Assembly: GCA_965261065.1 (NCBI GenBank)
Contig: OZ253444.1
Location: 1,674,001-1,738,000 of the forward strand
Direction: 5' to 3'
Length of the DNA stretch: 64,000 nt
DNA from: JAKZVK01 sp965261065
GTDB taxonomy: Bacteria > Acidobacteriota > Terriglobia > Bryobacterales > UBA6623
How positions within the stretch are numbered: position 1 is the first letter of the stretch; each line of letters begins with the position of its first letter. The position numbers and the translations under genes were made by a program. Positions 1 through 9,198 of this stretch are shown here, piece by piece. The notes under the pieces are model-generated. The model did not search any database. It worked only from the letters and a program-made list of their open reading frames with translations, and was not told the origin of the DNA.

Positions 1-111
1 CCCGACTACTTCTTTTGCGGGCACATTCATGAAGCGGCGGGGCACGAAACCACCCTAGGGAGAACGGCGGCGCGTAACGTCGGCAAGCAGGGTTATTTGC
101 TCGAATTGTAG
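1..111 (+). CDS. Metallophosphoesterase, C-terminal end only
   Basis: The window opens inside a reading frame that runs 36 codons to a TAG. It begins PDYFFCGHIHEAAG and ends NVGKQGYLLEL. The GHIHE segment matches the last metal-binding GHxH motif of calcineurin-like phosphoesterases, which normally lies close to the C-terminus. The rest of the gene lies outside the window, so substrate and length cannot be judged. The following aldo/keto reductase starts 69 bp downstream on the same strand. Confidence 0.6.
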   Translation, partial: PDYFFCGHIHEAAGHETTLGRTAARNVGKQGYLLEL

Positions 112-180
112 GGGTGGGCCGAAAAGCTGCTCAGGCAGCAAATGCTATCCTGTGGGCGTGGTTTCGGCGGGAGGTTGGCG

Positions 181-1110
181 ATGAAACGGCGTGATTTCTT
201 GAAGAGCAGCGTGGCGGGCGGCGTCGGCTTGACAGCCGCGTTACCGCTTGCGGCCGAAGGCGAGATGCCGATGCGGACGCTCGGCAAATCGGGCCTGCGC
301 GTGTCGCTTTTTTGCTTGGGCGGGTTCCACATGGCCAAGAAGGGCCCGGCGAACGCCACCAAGGTCATCCACCGCGCCATCGACCTCGGCGTGAACTTCC
401 TCGACAGCGCCCACAAATATCACAGCGGGCTGAGCGACTCGTTTTACGGACATGCCCTCGCGGGTGGAAAGCGTGACAAGGTCCTATTGATGAGCAAAGC
501 GGAACTGCGCGACGAGCACAGTGCCATGAAGCAGCTCGAAGACACCCTCAAGCGCATGCGTACCGACCATCTTGACCTTTGGCAGTGCCACGAGGTAGCC
601 CGCATGGACGAGGTCGAGAAGATCTTCGGCCCCAAGGGATCGCTCGAAGCATTCGTCAAAGCCAAGAAGCAGGGCAAGGTGAGACACATCGGGTTCACCG
701 GTCACCATGACCCGCAAGTCCACCTGGCGCTACTCAAGGGCTATGACGGCTGGGAGACGGTGCAGCACCCGGTCAACCTGATCGATCCGCACTACCTGAG
801 CTTCGTCGAGAACGTCCTGCCCAAGGCGACCGCGGCGGGCCTCGGGAGGATCGCGATGAAGACGAACGCCATGGGGCCGATTCTCGACAACAAGATCGCG
901 ACCATCGCCGAATGCCTGCGCTTCGCCATGGCCCAAGGCCCGGATACGATCTGCTCCGGCGTCGAAACCGTCGAACAACTCGATCACAACGTCTCCGTCA
1001 TCAAACACCAACGGCCCTTTGACGATAAGGAGCTGACGCAGCTTCTCACGCGCACAGGCAAAGGCAAGATCGGGCCCGAAGTCGAGTGGTATAAGAAGAA
1101 AAATGCTTAG
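181..1110 (+). CDS. Tat-exported aldo/keto reductase
   Basis: A 309-residue NAD(P)H-dependent aldo/keto reductase, expected to reduce aldehydes or ketones or oxidise sugars; the substrate is unknown. The chosen ATG gives an N-terminus MKRRDFLKSS followed by a hydrophobic stretch ending in LPLAAEG, a twin-arginine signal, and is preceded by GGGAGG. An upstream in-frame ATG at 142 would only add 13 unlikely residues. The family pattern is visible: the MRTLGKSG start, a DSAHKYHSGLSD block with catalytic Asp and Tyr, a Lys in LLMSKAEL and the His in QCHEV. The C-terminal ferredoxin-like extension seen in some relatives is absent. Export of aldo/keto reductases by Tat is common in Acidobacteriota and Planctomycetota. 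Confidence 0.9.
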   Translation: MKRRDFLKSSVAGGVGLTAALPLAAEGEMPMRTLGKSGLRVSLFCLGGFHMAKKGPANATKVIHRAIDLGVNFLDSAHKYHSGLSDSFYGHALAGGKRDKVLLMSKAELRDEHSAMKQLEDTLKRMRTDHLDLWQCHEVARMDEVEKIFGPKGSLEAFVKAKKQGKVRHIGFTGHHDPQVHLALLKGYDGWETVQHPVNLIDPHYLSFVENVLPKATAAGLGRIAMKTNAMGPILDNKIATIAECLRFAMAQGPDTICSGVETVEQLDHNVSVIKHQRPFDDKELTQLLTRTGKGKIGPEVEWYKKKNA

Positions 1111-1375
1111 CAGTTGCCGCGGTCCCGTGACAGCAATAACGGCTCGCCGCTTGGCGCTGAAGCGAGCGCCCATCCGTAACGGCGGAGGGGGTTCCGTTGC
1201 GTTCGCGCTGTGCCTGCTCGTTTCGGCCCCGGCACCGCTGTTCGCCTACCTCGATCCGGGCACCGGCAGCATGCTGGTCCAGGTGACGATCGGCGCGATC
1301 GCGGCGGGCCTGACCCTGTGCAAGCTCTATTGGAAGAAGATTGCGGGCTTCTTCCGTTCGGGGCCAGAGGACTAA
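1103..1375 (+). CDS. Small membrane protein with LDPGTGS motif
   Basis: A 90-residue protein with a signal-like segment (VAFALCLLVSAPAPLFA), the motif YLDPGTGSMLVQ and a second hydrophobic segment followed by KLYWKKIAGFF. Proteins with the LDPGTGS motif are recurrently encoded just before membrane AlkP/sulfatase-like hydrolases in polysaccharide loci, as here. The start is uncertain: ATG 1103 overlaps the end of the reductase gene by 8 bp, GTG 1127 is in frame, and a GGAGGGGG stretch near 1185 may favour a still later non-ATG start. Function unknown; association with the cell envelope is inferred. Confidence 0.7.
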   Translation: MLSSCRGPVTAITARRLALKRAPIRNGGGGSVAFALCLLVSAPAPLFAYLDPGTGSMLVQVTIGAIAAGLTLCKLYWKKIAGFFRSGPED

Positions 1376-1485
1376 GCCAAGCCCATCGCCAACTTGATCT
1401 CTTCCTTTTCGCTGACGCCGGCAGCGTCGTCTTGACTGTAGATGGAGCTGCCCAAGCGGTGCTTCAAACGAATCGCGCCCACTCC

Positions 1486-3120
1486 ATGGAAAACCGAAGG
1501 ATATGGACGCCCTCCGCGTTCTGGTTTCGGTTCGCGCTGTTTTCGGCGCTGTTCGTTCTTCCTTTCATTGAGCACCTGATTGACCAGAGGTACCCGTTTC
1601 TGCGAAGCGAGGTGGCAGTCAGCGTGCTGCTCATGGCGGCCTCGTGTTTGCTGCTGGCATCTCTCACACGCCGTGCGCATCTGTTCTACGCGGTGTTGGT
1701 CGCGGTGTTGGCCGTCATGCAGGTGCCTCACGTGCAGCTTTGGCATCCGCGTCTGCTCGAGGCCGGCCCGGTCTGGCTACTGCCCGCCGGGGCTGTGGTA
1801 TTCGGAGCGCTGAGCTATTGGATGCGAGAGAAGTTCTGCCTGGTGCTCTTGGTATTCCTGGCCGTGTCGTTCGCCTCGGGCTCGATCGAGTCACTGCTGG
1901 GTGAGCCCCTGATCGAGGTTCGGCGCCAAGACACGGTGAACGGCCCGGGCACTACGCCGGGGCGTCCCGCACATATCATCTACCTGATCCTCGATGAATA
2001 TATGGGCCCCGCCGGATTTCCCGAGAGCGTGCAGGAGTCGCAGCAAGCCGTCCGGTCGATCTACGAGACGTTTGTGCCCCGAGGGTTTACCGTCTATGAC
2101 AGCGCCTTCAGTCACTACGACGCTACGTCAAACGCCATGCCCAGCCTTCTCAACCTGAGGTTGATGGAGCAAAGCATGGAAGGGCACTGGGAGGACCGCG
2201 ACCGGGGAAGCGAGTTCAAAGTATTTACGCACTTCCGTGCACGCGGCTACAAGATCCATCTATACCGAGCCCGCCTCATGAGTCACTTCGGTCCCCTGCC
2301 CGAGACGGAGCAGGACGTCTCGTACCAGGAGTACCGCATCGGTTCGGCCGCGGATCTCCCGTTGCCGCTTCTCGACCGCGTGTGGCTTCTGACCGGCACT
2401 CACGCAGCCCGGAACCGGCCGATCCACTTGGTGGTCAAGAACATTGATTCGCGGTACATGAATGTCGTAAGAGTCTGGTGGTGGCAGACGGTTTCTCTCC
2501 AAGTGCTCGACCTGCTTCTCAAAGACATCCTCGCGGCCGAGCACGATACGCTTTTCTTGGCTCACCTTCTGGCGCCGCATTTCACGCACGTGTATCGGGC
2601 CGACGGCTCGATCCGGCCGCTATCGGAGATCATCGAGCTGCGCGACGCCGAGGATACGCCTCCATCAGATCCAAGCTACCCGGTTCGCCACGCGCGCTAC
2701 GCGGAGCAAGTTCGGTACCTGAACCTGCAACTCGGCAAGTTTCTCGACACGCTCGAGCAGAACCATCTCTTGGATTCCGCCACGGTGGTCCTGCACGGAG
2801 ACCACGGCTCACGGATCGTCGGGCGAACAGAGAACGAAGGCTCCTTTCGACAGTTGTTGGAGAGCTTTTCGACTTTCCTCGCCGTGAAGAAGCCCGATGT
2901 GCGTGAAGGTCGAACGGTGCAACGCAAAGGCAGCTTGCTTGCCTTCCTGCAGCAGGAGATCTATCCCAAGGTGGCAATACCTGCCGCCGGGTTGGACTCT
3001 GTCTACTACCCGGCGGAGGATCGAAGCTTTCAGAGTATCCCTTTCCTGCAACTCTGGACCGAACGCGACCAAGCAGATTCACACCTCCGCTCTGGTTCCT
3101 CAAAACCCCGTTCGCGATAA
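1486..3120 (+). CDS. Membrane-anchored sulfatase/AlkP-superfamily hydrolase
   Basis: A 544-residue protein with about five N-terminal membrane segments (roughly residues 13-30, 42-58, 64-80, 92-107 and 114-130) and a hydrolase domain facing the periplasm. The domain starts with HIIYLILDEYMG, which carries the first metal-binding Asp, continues through a TSNAMPSLLN stretch where the nucleophile would lie, and has HGDHGSR near the C-terminus as the second metal site. This is the layout of LtaS/EptA-like transferases and uncharacterised sulfatase-like proteins of polysaccharide clusters. ATG 1486 is chosen because the frame upstream overlaps the previous gene and reads as non-coding. A methyltransferase gene follows after 12 bp. 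The C-terminal block LDSVYYPAEDRSFQSIPF recurs in a fragment at 4.6 kb. Confidence 0.8.
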   Translation: MENRRIWTPSAFWFRFALFSALFVLPFIEHLIDQRYPFLRSEVAVSVLLMAASCLLLASLTRRAHLFYAVLVAVLAVMQVPHVQLWHPRLLEAGPVWLLPAGAVVFGALSYWMREKFCLVLLVFLAVSFASGSIESLLGEPLIEVRRQDTVNGPGTTPGRPAHIIYLILDEYMGPAGFPESVQESQQAVRSIYETFVPRGFTVYDSAFSHYDATSNAMPSLLNLRLMEQSMEGHWEDRDRGSEFKVFTHFRARGYKIHLYRARLMSHFGPLPETEQDVSYQEYRIGSAADLPLPLLDRVWLLTGTHAARNRPIHLVVKNIDSRYMNVVRVWWWQTVSLQVLDLLLKDILAAEHDTLFLAHLLAPHFTHVYRADGSIRPLSEIIELRDAEDTPPSDPSYPVRHARYAEQVRYLNLQLGKFLDTLEQNHLLDSATVVLHGDHGSRIVGRTENEGSFRQLLESFSTFLAVKKPDVREGRTVQRKGSLLAFLQQEIYPKVAIPAAGLDSVYYPAEDRSFQSIPFLQLWTERDQADSHLRSGSSKPRSR

Positions 3121-3132
3121 CATTAGAGGCAC

Positions 3133-4530
3133 GTGTCGGAATTGACCCTTCGATCAGGCGAGCAGCACTCGGCATCGTTTCGCGATCCTGCGGGGTTCGT
3201 CTTCCTCGACGATGGTGTTTACAAGCGAGCAATTACGGTTGATGGAGAGAATGACTACCGGCTCTTGATGGAGTCGGGGCTGCATGAACGCTTGGTTTCA
3301 CAAGTTTTTCTCCTGTCTCACGAAGAGGAGATCGTCCAAGACGACCTTCCCGAGAACATCCGGCACGTTCTCGTTCCTGAGCAACTGCCTTTCATCTCGT
3401 ATCCGTACGAGTGGTGTTTTGAGCAGTTGAAAGATGCCGCGCTGCTCACACTGCGGATTCAGCGAGAGGCGCTGAACTTAGGCCTGTCTCTCAAAGATGC
3501 ATCTTTCTTCAATGTGCAATTCCACAGGGGCAAGCCGACCTTTATCGACACGTCGTCGTTCGAAGAAGATGGCGATGGCCCCTGGGTAGCCTATCGCCAA
3601 TATTGCGAGCATTTCCTGTCACCGTTACTGCTGATGGCGAATGTTGCGCTTGATTTCAATCGCTACTTAACGACTTCGCTCGACGGCTTCAACCTGTCGT
3701 TGACGCGGCGTCTGCTTCCACGGAGAGTCAAATGGAACCCAGGCGTCTTCATGCACGTTTCGCTGCACGCTCACAGCCAAGAAAAGCATGCGCAGGGGGA
3801 GCCGAACCGGCGAAACGTCCCGGTCAAGATGAGCCGGCAAAGAAAGACCGCGCTGGTCGAGTCCTTGCTTTCAACGGTGGAGAGCGTTCAACTCAGACGT
3901 CAAGAGTCTGAATGGTCCGACTACTACGAGAACGCGACGCACTATCCCGCAACGGCCGAGACGTGCAAGCACGATGCGGTGGCGAGAGCCATAGGCGAAG
4001 TCATGCCCAAGCTGGTGTTTGATGTGGGCGGCAACATCGGGAACTACAGCCGGACCGTGACGGCCAAGGGCATCGATTGCGTCTGCTACGATCAAGACCC
4101 TCTTTGTGTCAACGAGAACTATCGCAGGTCTCGAAAGACCGGCGACACCCACATGTTGCCCTTGGTGATGGACCTCACCAACCCAACTCCCGCGCTGGGT
4201 TTCGAAGGCACAGAGCGGATGGCGTTCGCCGGGAGGGCCGAGCCCGACCTTGTCCTTGGGCTCGCGCTGCTGCACCATCTTCGCATTACCGGAAACATTC
4301 CGCTGCGGCGCCTAGCAGTATTTTTCGCGCAACTCGGCAGGCACTTACTGATCGAGTTCGTGCCGAAACAGGACCCGCTGGTCAAGAGACTGCTAGCGGG
4401 CCGCAAGGATACTTTTGGCGACTACGATCGCGATAGTTTCGAGAGCTGCTTCCGTCAACACTTCGAGCCGGCTTGGCAGACCGACGTTCCGGGCACGGCT
4501 CGGACGCTCTATCTGTTTCGGCGGCGATGA
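3133..4530 (+). CDS. SAM-dependent methyltransferase, NoeA-like two-part architecture
   Basis: A 465-residue protein starting with GTG, 12 bp after the hydrolase gene, so the two are probably cotranscribed. A Rossmann methyltransferase motif I, VFDVGGNIGNYSR, lies near residue 294, with VCYDQDP (motif II, acidic residue that binds the ribose) and DLVLGLALLHHL following. The first 270 residues form a separate domain with VYKRAI, ESGLHERL and FFNVQFHRGKPTFIDTSSFE; this combination is what I recall for NoeA-like proteins annotated as methyltransferases. A glycan or nodulation-factor-like substrate would fit the polysaccharide setting, but this is inference. Confidence 0.75.
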   Translation: MSELTLRSGEQHSASFRDPAGFVFLDDGVYKRAITVDGENDYRLLMESGLHERLVSQVFLLSHEEEIVQDDLPENIRHVLVPEQLPFISYPYEWCFEQLKDAALLTLRIQREALNLGLSLKDASFFNVQFHRGKPTFIDTSSFEEDGDGPWVAYRQYCEHFLSPLLLMANVALDFNRYLTTSLDGFNLSLTRRLLPRRVKWNPGVFMHVSLHAHSQEKHAQGEPNRRNVPVKMSRQRKTALVESLLSTVESVQLRRQESEWSDYYENATHYPATAETCKHDAVARAIGEVMPKLVFDVGGNIGNYSRTVTAKGIDCVCYDQDPLCVNENYRRSRKTGDTHMLPLVMDLTNPTPALGFEGTERMAFAGRAEPDLVLGLALLHHLRITGNIPLRRLAVFFAQLGRHLLIEFVPKQDPLVKRLLAGRKDTFGDYDRDSFESCFRQHFEPAWQTDVPGTARTLYLFRRR

Positions 4531-4575
4531 CGCTACCTCCACCGAAGAGGCGCCGGCTTCTAGAAGTGCCAATGA

Positions 4576-4746
4576 GCAGAACGAGAACGCCTCGACTCCA
4601 TCTACTTCAAGCGGGTTGATGGCACCTTCGCAAGCCTGCCCTTCCGCAAGCTTTGGGAGCAGGAGGCCACGAAAGGGACGATTGACCGGTCGCCGCCCGA
4701 ATCCCCCAAGCAGCAAGGACCAGCTCTGTCCGATCCGCTCCCATAG
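4576..4746 (+). pseudogene. Relic of a second sulfatase-like hydrolase (C-terminal end)
   Basis: Between the methyltransferase and the DUF1501 gene an open stretch bounded by TGA (4573) and TAG (4744) reads AEREERLDSIYF-like sequence, in detail LDSIYFKRVDGTFASLPF and then RKLWEQEATKGT. It aligns with the C-terminus of the hydrolase at 1486-3120 (LDSVYYPAEDRSFQSIPF, LQLWTERDQ). There is no plausible start and no hydrolase core upstream, so I read it as the tail of a deleted paralogue. The rest of the 4531-4790 spacer holds nothing recognisable. Confidence 0.55.
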
Positions 4747-4790
4747 CTTATAATATTGAGCGCATACACTCGGTCGCTGGGGAGGCGAGC

Positions 4791-6251
4791 ATGTTAACGA
4801 TTCCTGGACGTATAGCAGTGCGGAACTGTGACGGCGTAAGTCGCCGCGACTTCATGCAGGTCGGGTCAATGGGCCTGTTGGGGGTGAGTTTGTCGCAGAT
4901 CCTTGCGCTGCAGGATCGTGCCCGCGCCGCCGCCGCGCCGCCGCGCTTTGAAGGCGCGACCGGCTTCGGTCGCGCCAAGTCGGTCCTCATGCTCTTCCTG
5001 CAAGGCGGGCCGAGCCACATCGATATCTGGGATCCGAAGCCCGACGCGCCCTCCAACATCCGTGGTGAATTCAAGCCCATCAAGAGCAAAGTACCGGGGA
5101 TCTGGCTCAGCGAGACAATGCCGAAACTCGCCCAGTCGGTCGACAAGTGCACCTTGATCCGGTCGATGAGCTACACGCCCAAGGGGCTGTTCAACCACAC
5201 GGCGGCGATTTACCAGATGCTGACCGGCTATCCGCCCGACAAGGTGTCGCCGTCGGGCCAGCTCGAGCCGCCCTCGCCCATCGACTTCCCCACGGCCGGC
5301 TCGTGGATCAGCAAAATGAAGCCGCCGACCGAAGCGGTGCTGCCGTTCGTCGAGATGCCACGGCCCTTACAGGAATCCAGCGTCATCGGCAAAGGCGGCG
5401 CGGCCGGCTTCATCGGCAAGGCCTTCGACCCTTACCGGCTCTATCAGGATCCTAATAAATCGATCAAGCTTGACGACTTGGCGTTGCGCAAAGAGACGCC
5501 GCCCGAGCGGCTGCAGGAGCGCTTCGAGTTGCTGAGAGGCATCAACAAGTCGATGCCCGATCTCGAGAAGGCGGTCGAAAACTCCGCGCTCGATAAGTAT
5601 TACGAGAAGGCCTACGATCTGGTGCTCTCCGGCAAGGCGCGCGACGCGTTCGACCTCGAGAAAGAGCCGGCCAAGATGCGCGACCGCTACGGACGCACGA
5701 CGTTCGGCCAGGGCGCGCTGATGTCCCGTCGGCTGATCGAGGCGGGTACGCGCTTTGTCCAACTCAACTGGCCCTCGGTGGCCAACGGCAATCCCGAAAC
5801 GACGGCCTGGGACACCCACGCTTCGAACTTCGGTCCGCTCAAGAACCTGCACTGTCCCGTGCTCGACCAGACGCTCACCGCGCTGCTCGGAGACATGACC
5901 GAGCGCGGCTTGCTTGACGAGACGCTGGTCGTGGCTGTGGGTGAGTTTGGCCGCTCGCCGCGCCTGGGCGTCAGCACGTCGGGCAACTCGAACTCTCCCG
6001 ACGGCCGCGACCATTGGCCTTATTGCTACACGGCGCTGGTTGCGGGCGCGGGCATCCCCGGCGGACGGCTCTACGGCGAGTCGGATGAGACGGCCTCGTC
6101 GCCCAAAGACAAGCCGGTCCACCCGAACGACCTGCTGGCCACCGTCTACTACGCCCTCGGCATTGACCCGAATCAGGAGATTCACAACCACCTCGGCCAG
6201 CCCAGGGAGTTGGTGAAGGGCAAGGCGGTGACCGACCTGTTTGTGGGCTAG
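4791..6251 (+). CDS. DUF1501 family protein, Tat-exported
   Basis: A 486-residue protein of the DUF1501 family, sulfatase-like in fold, abundant in Planctomycetota, Verrucomicrobiota and Acidobacteriota and often linked to DUF1800/DUF1549 partners in polymer breakdown. The N-terminus contains SRRDFMQVGSMGLLG, a twin-arginine motif. Family hallmarks are LMLFLQGGPSHIDIWDPKP near residue 65, LSETMPKLAQ, RSMSY, VAVGEFGRSPR and GRDHWPYCYTALVAGAGI. No usual partner gene is adjacent. GGGGAGG lies 7 bp before the ATG. A strong hairpin terminator closes the transcript. Confidence 0.9.
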   Translation: MLTIPGRIAVRNCDGVSRRDFMQVGSMGLLGVSLSQILALQDRARAAAAPPRFEGATGFGRAKSVLMLFLQGGPSHIDIWDPKPDAPSNIRGEFKPIKSKVPGIWLSETMPKLAQSVDKCTLIRSMSYTPKGLFNHTAAIYQMLTGYPPDKVSPSGQLEPPSPIDFPTAGSWISKMKPPTEAVLPFVEMPRPLQESSVIGKGGAAGFIGKAFDPYRLYQDPNKSIKLDDLALRKETPPERLQERFELLRGINKSMPDLEKAVENSALDKYYEKAYDLVLSGKARDAFDLEKEPAKMRDRYGRTTFGQGALMSRRLIEAGTRFVQLNWPSVANGNPETTAWDTHASNFGPLKNLHCPVLDQTLTALLGDMTERGLLDETLVVAVGEFGRSPRLGVSTSGNSNSPDGRDHWPYCYTALVAGAGIPGGRLYGESDETASSPKDKPVHPNDLLATVYYALGIDPNQEIHNHLGQPRELVKGKAVTDLFVG

Positions 6252-6277
6252 GCGCGAAGGAAAGCGATCTTCGAGGA

Positions 6278-6306
6278 GGGTGACGCCGCGGCGTCACCCT
6301 TTTTTG
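6278..6306 (+). terminator. Rho-independent terminator
   Basis: GGGTGACGCCG and CGGCGTCACCC form a perfect 11-bp stem with essentially no loop spacer, followed by six T. It lies 27 bp after the stop of the DUF1501 gene and separates it from the epimerase gene. Confidence 0.85.
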
Positions 6307-6414
6307 TCGTTTGGCTTTTTCATGTAGGCCTTCTTTTTCGCCGGCGTTCTCCTTGCCGCACGACGGCCGGAGCGAACGCCCGCCACAGCCTACGACTCCC
6401 GCCGCAATGTCCTG

Positions 6415-7533
6415 ATGCGACCCATCCTCCTCACCTGCGTCGTCGGAGCACGGCCGAACTTCATCAAGATGGCTGCGATTCTCGACGCCGTCGACGCGCG
6501 GCCGGAGTTTGAAGCGCGGCTCATTCACACGGGACAGCACTTCTCCCCGGAGATGTCCCAAACCTTCTTCGAAGAACTGAAGCTGCGCGAGCCGGACGTT
6601 CACCTGGGCTCCGGCGGAGGCTCGCAAACGCAACAAACGGCCGAGATCATGCGGCGCATTGAGTCGCAGCTTGCTTCCGGGCAGCCTGACGCACTGGTCG
6701 TGGTGGGCGACGTGAATTCGACCTTGGCGAGCACGTTGGTGGCGGCTAAGCTCGGGCTTCCGGTGGCCCACGTCGAGGCTGGCCTGCGCAGCTTCGACCG
6801 CTCGATGCCCGAGGAAGTGAACCGCGTGGTCACCGACGTTCTCTCGGATTATCTGTTTGTCAGTGAACCCTCGGGCGTCGAGAACCTGCGAGCCGAGGGC
6901 GTACCCGAGGAACGCGTTTTTCTCGTGGGGAATGTGATGATCGACACGCTGCTGCGGTTTCGCGAGAGAGCGGCCAACACGGACGTCCACCAGCGGCTCG
7001 GCCTGAAGCCGCATCACTACGCCCACCCTCACTATGTCGTCGCCACGTTGCATCGGCCTTCGAACGTGGATGACGCGGAACGATTGAACTCGCTCATGCA
7101 AGCCCTCCGGGAGGTCGCCACGCGCTTGCCGGTCGTGTTTCCCGTGCATCCGCGCACGAAGAAGGTGATCGAGCACGCGGCGATCGACACCACTGGACTG
7201 ACGGTTTGCCCGCCACTGGGCTATTTGGACTTCCTTCACCTGCAGAGCCAGGCGCGCGTGGTGGTTACCGACTCCGGTGGCATTCAAGAAGAGACGACCG
7301 TGCTGGGCGTGCCCTGCCTCACCGTGCGTGACAACACCGAGCGGCCCATCACGATCGCAGAAGGTACCAATCGCCTGATCGGCACGAACTACGAGGACAT
7401 CCCTCCGGCCGTGAACGCGGTGCTCGCCGAGCCCTCTTCTCCCGGCCCGGCGCCGGCCCTGTGGGACGGCAAGGCAGCGGATAGAATCCTGGATGTGTTA
7501 GAACAAGTCCGGCTCGGGCCGCCGGCTCGCTGA
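6415..7533 (+). CDS. wecB: UDP-N-acetylglucosamine 2-epimerase (non-hydrolysing)
   Basis: A 372-residue GT-B fold enzyme interconverting UDP-GlcNAc and UDP-ManNAc for surface glycan synthesis. The family start CVVGARPNFIKMAAI is complete, with HTGQHFSPEMS, VVVGDVNSTLA, HVEAGLRSFDRSMPEE (catalytic Asp/Glu region), TLHRPSNVD, PVHPRTKK and TDSGGIQEETTVLGVPCLT. Length is normal for the family. Only 107 bp separate it from the downstream glycosyltransferase, which suggests a shared role in cell-surface polysaccharide assembly. Confidence 0.95.
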   Translation: MRPILLTCVVGARPNFIKMAAILDAVDARPEFEARLIHTGQHFSPEMSQTFFEELKLREPDVHLGSGGGSQTQQTAEIMRRIESQLASGQPDALVVVGDVNSTLASTLVAAKLGLPVAHVEAGLRSFDRSMPEEVNRVVTDVLSDYLFVSEPSGVENLRAEGVPEERVFLVGNVMIDTLLRFRERAANTDVHQRLGLKPHHYAHPHYVVATLHRPSNVDDAERLNSLMQALREVATRLPVVFPVHPRTKKVIEHAAIDTTGLTVCPPLGYLDFLHLQSQARVVVTDSGGIQEETTVLGVPCLTVRDNTERPITIAEGTNRLIGTNYEDIPPAVNAVLAEPSSPGPAPALWDGKAADRILDVLEQVRLGPPAR

Positions 7534-7640
7534 AGGAATCTCCGGCAATGCCTCTGGTAGCGGTCGAACGTCGCGGCTCTACGGCCCCCGCTCGCCGCCT
7601 CGAGAAGATTGAAAAGACGACCGTACGGTCATAGACTAAG

Positions 7641-9008
7641 TTGTTGACTCCCGCGGCAAAAACCCAGCCCGCCATCACGGTCATCGTCCCGGTGCACAAC
7701 TCCGCTGTGCACCTCGACCGCTGCCTGGAGAGTCTCCAAAACTCGACCTTCCGGGACTTCGAGTGCATCGTCGTCGACGACGGCTCGACGGACAACTCCG
7801 CCGAGGTGGCCGAGCGGCGTGGCTGCAAGGTCATTCGGGGAGTCGTCAATCGCGGTCCCGCGGCTGCCCGCAACCGGGCCATCAGCGAAGCGGCCGGCGA
7901 CATCCTCTATTTCGTTGACGCTGACGTTTGCGTCGGCCCCGATTCAGTGGCGCGTGTCGCCGAGTGTTTTGAGCAGGAAGCCGACCTCGACGCCCTGATC
8001 GGCTCCTACGACGACGAGCCGGACGAGCCGGACTTCCTCTCGCAGTACCGTAATCTGTTCCACCACTTCGTCCATCAGGAAGCCAACGAAGAGGCGTTCA
8101 CTTTCTGGAGCGGCTGTGGCGCTATCCGACGCTCGGTGCTCGCCGACTACGTCGGCTTCAGCGAGAAGTACAAACGTCCGTCCATCGAAGACATCGAGTT
8201 GGGCTACCGCATGCACGCCGATGCGAGACGAATGCGCCTCGACAAACAGCTCCGCGTCAAGCATCTAAAGAAGTGGAGCTTTTGGGGCATCCTTAAAACG
8301 GACGTGCTTGACCGAGTGATACCCTGGACCGAGCTGATCCTCAGTAGCCACCATATGCATTCGGACTTGAATCTGCGAGCAATGCAGCGGGCCAACGTCG
8401 CGCTGGTGCATCTACTCGTACTTGCGTTGGTGGCGCTCGCGATTCACTTCGGCGGCATCGTCATCGCCCCCTTGGCCGTGGGGCTGTACCTGGTTGCCGC
8501 TAACTACTGGCTTTTCAATTGGAACATCTCCGAGGTGCGGGTGCGCCGGGCGATGGAGGTACTTGGCGGCTTGGCCCTGGCGGTGCTGGTCGCGTTCGGC
8601 TTCGGGCTCCCATCTCTTTTACCACCGCTGCTGGTAGGGCTTGCGATCCTTTTCGTGCAACACCGATTCCTGCGGTCACGTGACGATAGCGGACTGGCGA
8701 GGGTGCTTTCAGCCGTGATGGGCGTGGGCACGCTGTCGTGCGCGATCTACTTGCTGGGTCATTGGCCGCGTGAGCTGCTGGTCCTGCCTCCAATCATCCT
8801 CGTGTTGCTCGTGATGGCGCTCAACGTGCATTTCTACGCGTTTCTCGCTCACACGCACGACGCGCTCTTTGCGTTCACGGCGATCCCGTTCCACCTGCTC
8901 TACTATTACTACTGCGGGATTTCCTTCATCGCGGGCGTGGTCCTGCATTGGACCAAGGGCGCCTTCCGACGGAAGGGCGCGCGGGAGGCCGCAGCGACTG
9001 TCGAGTAA
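7641..9008 (+). CDS. Family 2 glycosyltransferase with C-terminal membrane domain
   Basis: A 455-residue glycosyltransferase. The GT-A domain shows ITVIVPVHNSAVHLDRCL at the start, VVDDGSTDNS near residue 48 and YFVDADVCVG as the metal-binding DxD region; IEDIELGYRM is the usual acceptor-side acidic motif. After residue about 250 there are several hydrophobic segments, so the enzyme is anchored in the inner membrane. The start is TTG at 7641 or 7644; no ATG is available at the proper distance. The sugar and acceptor are unknown. Confidence 0.88.
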   Translation: MLTPAAKTQPAITVIVPVHNSAVHLDRCLESLQNSTFRDFECIVVDDGSTDNSAEVAERRGCKVIRGVVNRGPAAARNRAISEAAGDILYFVDADVCVGPDSVARVAECFEQEADLDALIGSYDDEPDEPDFLSQYRNLFHHFVHQEANEEAFTFWSGCGAIRRSVLADYVGFSEKYKRPSIEDIELGYRMHADARRMRLDKQLRVKHLKKWSFWGILKTDVLDRVIPWTELILSSHHMHSDLNLRAMQRANVALVHLLVLALVALAIHFGGIVIAPLAVGLYLVAANYWLFNWNISEVRVRRAMEVLGGLALAVLVAFGFGLPSLLPPLLVGLAILFVQHRFLRSRDDSGLARVLSAVMGVGTLSCAIYLLGHWPRELLVLPPIILVLLVMALNVHFYAFLAHTHDALFAFTAIPFHLLYYYYCGISFIAGVVLHWTKGAFRRKGAREAAATVE

Positions 9009-9198
9009 AATTGAGAGGCCGCAGCGGCAGCGAAAGGAGTACCGAACGTGGCAGCAGTGCGAAAACCGTTGCACCGCGCCCCGTGGATCGGTTACCCTAG
9101 CCTGTGCCAGGACGGCCAAAAAGGAAATCCTGGTTTACATAGATCCACCTGCGCAAGCTGATAGGATCACCTGTTCGAACTTGCTCCTGGAGGTTGAT

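Noticed and set aside
5367..7287. Long minus-strand open frames across the DUF1501 and epimerase genes
   Set aside because: They oppose well-supported genes, lack recognisable domains and have biased Arg/Gly/Ala composition.
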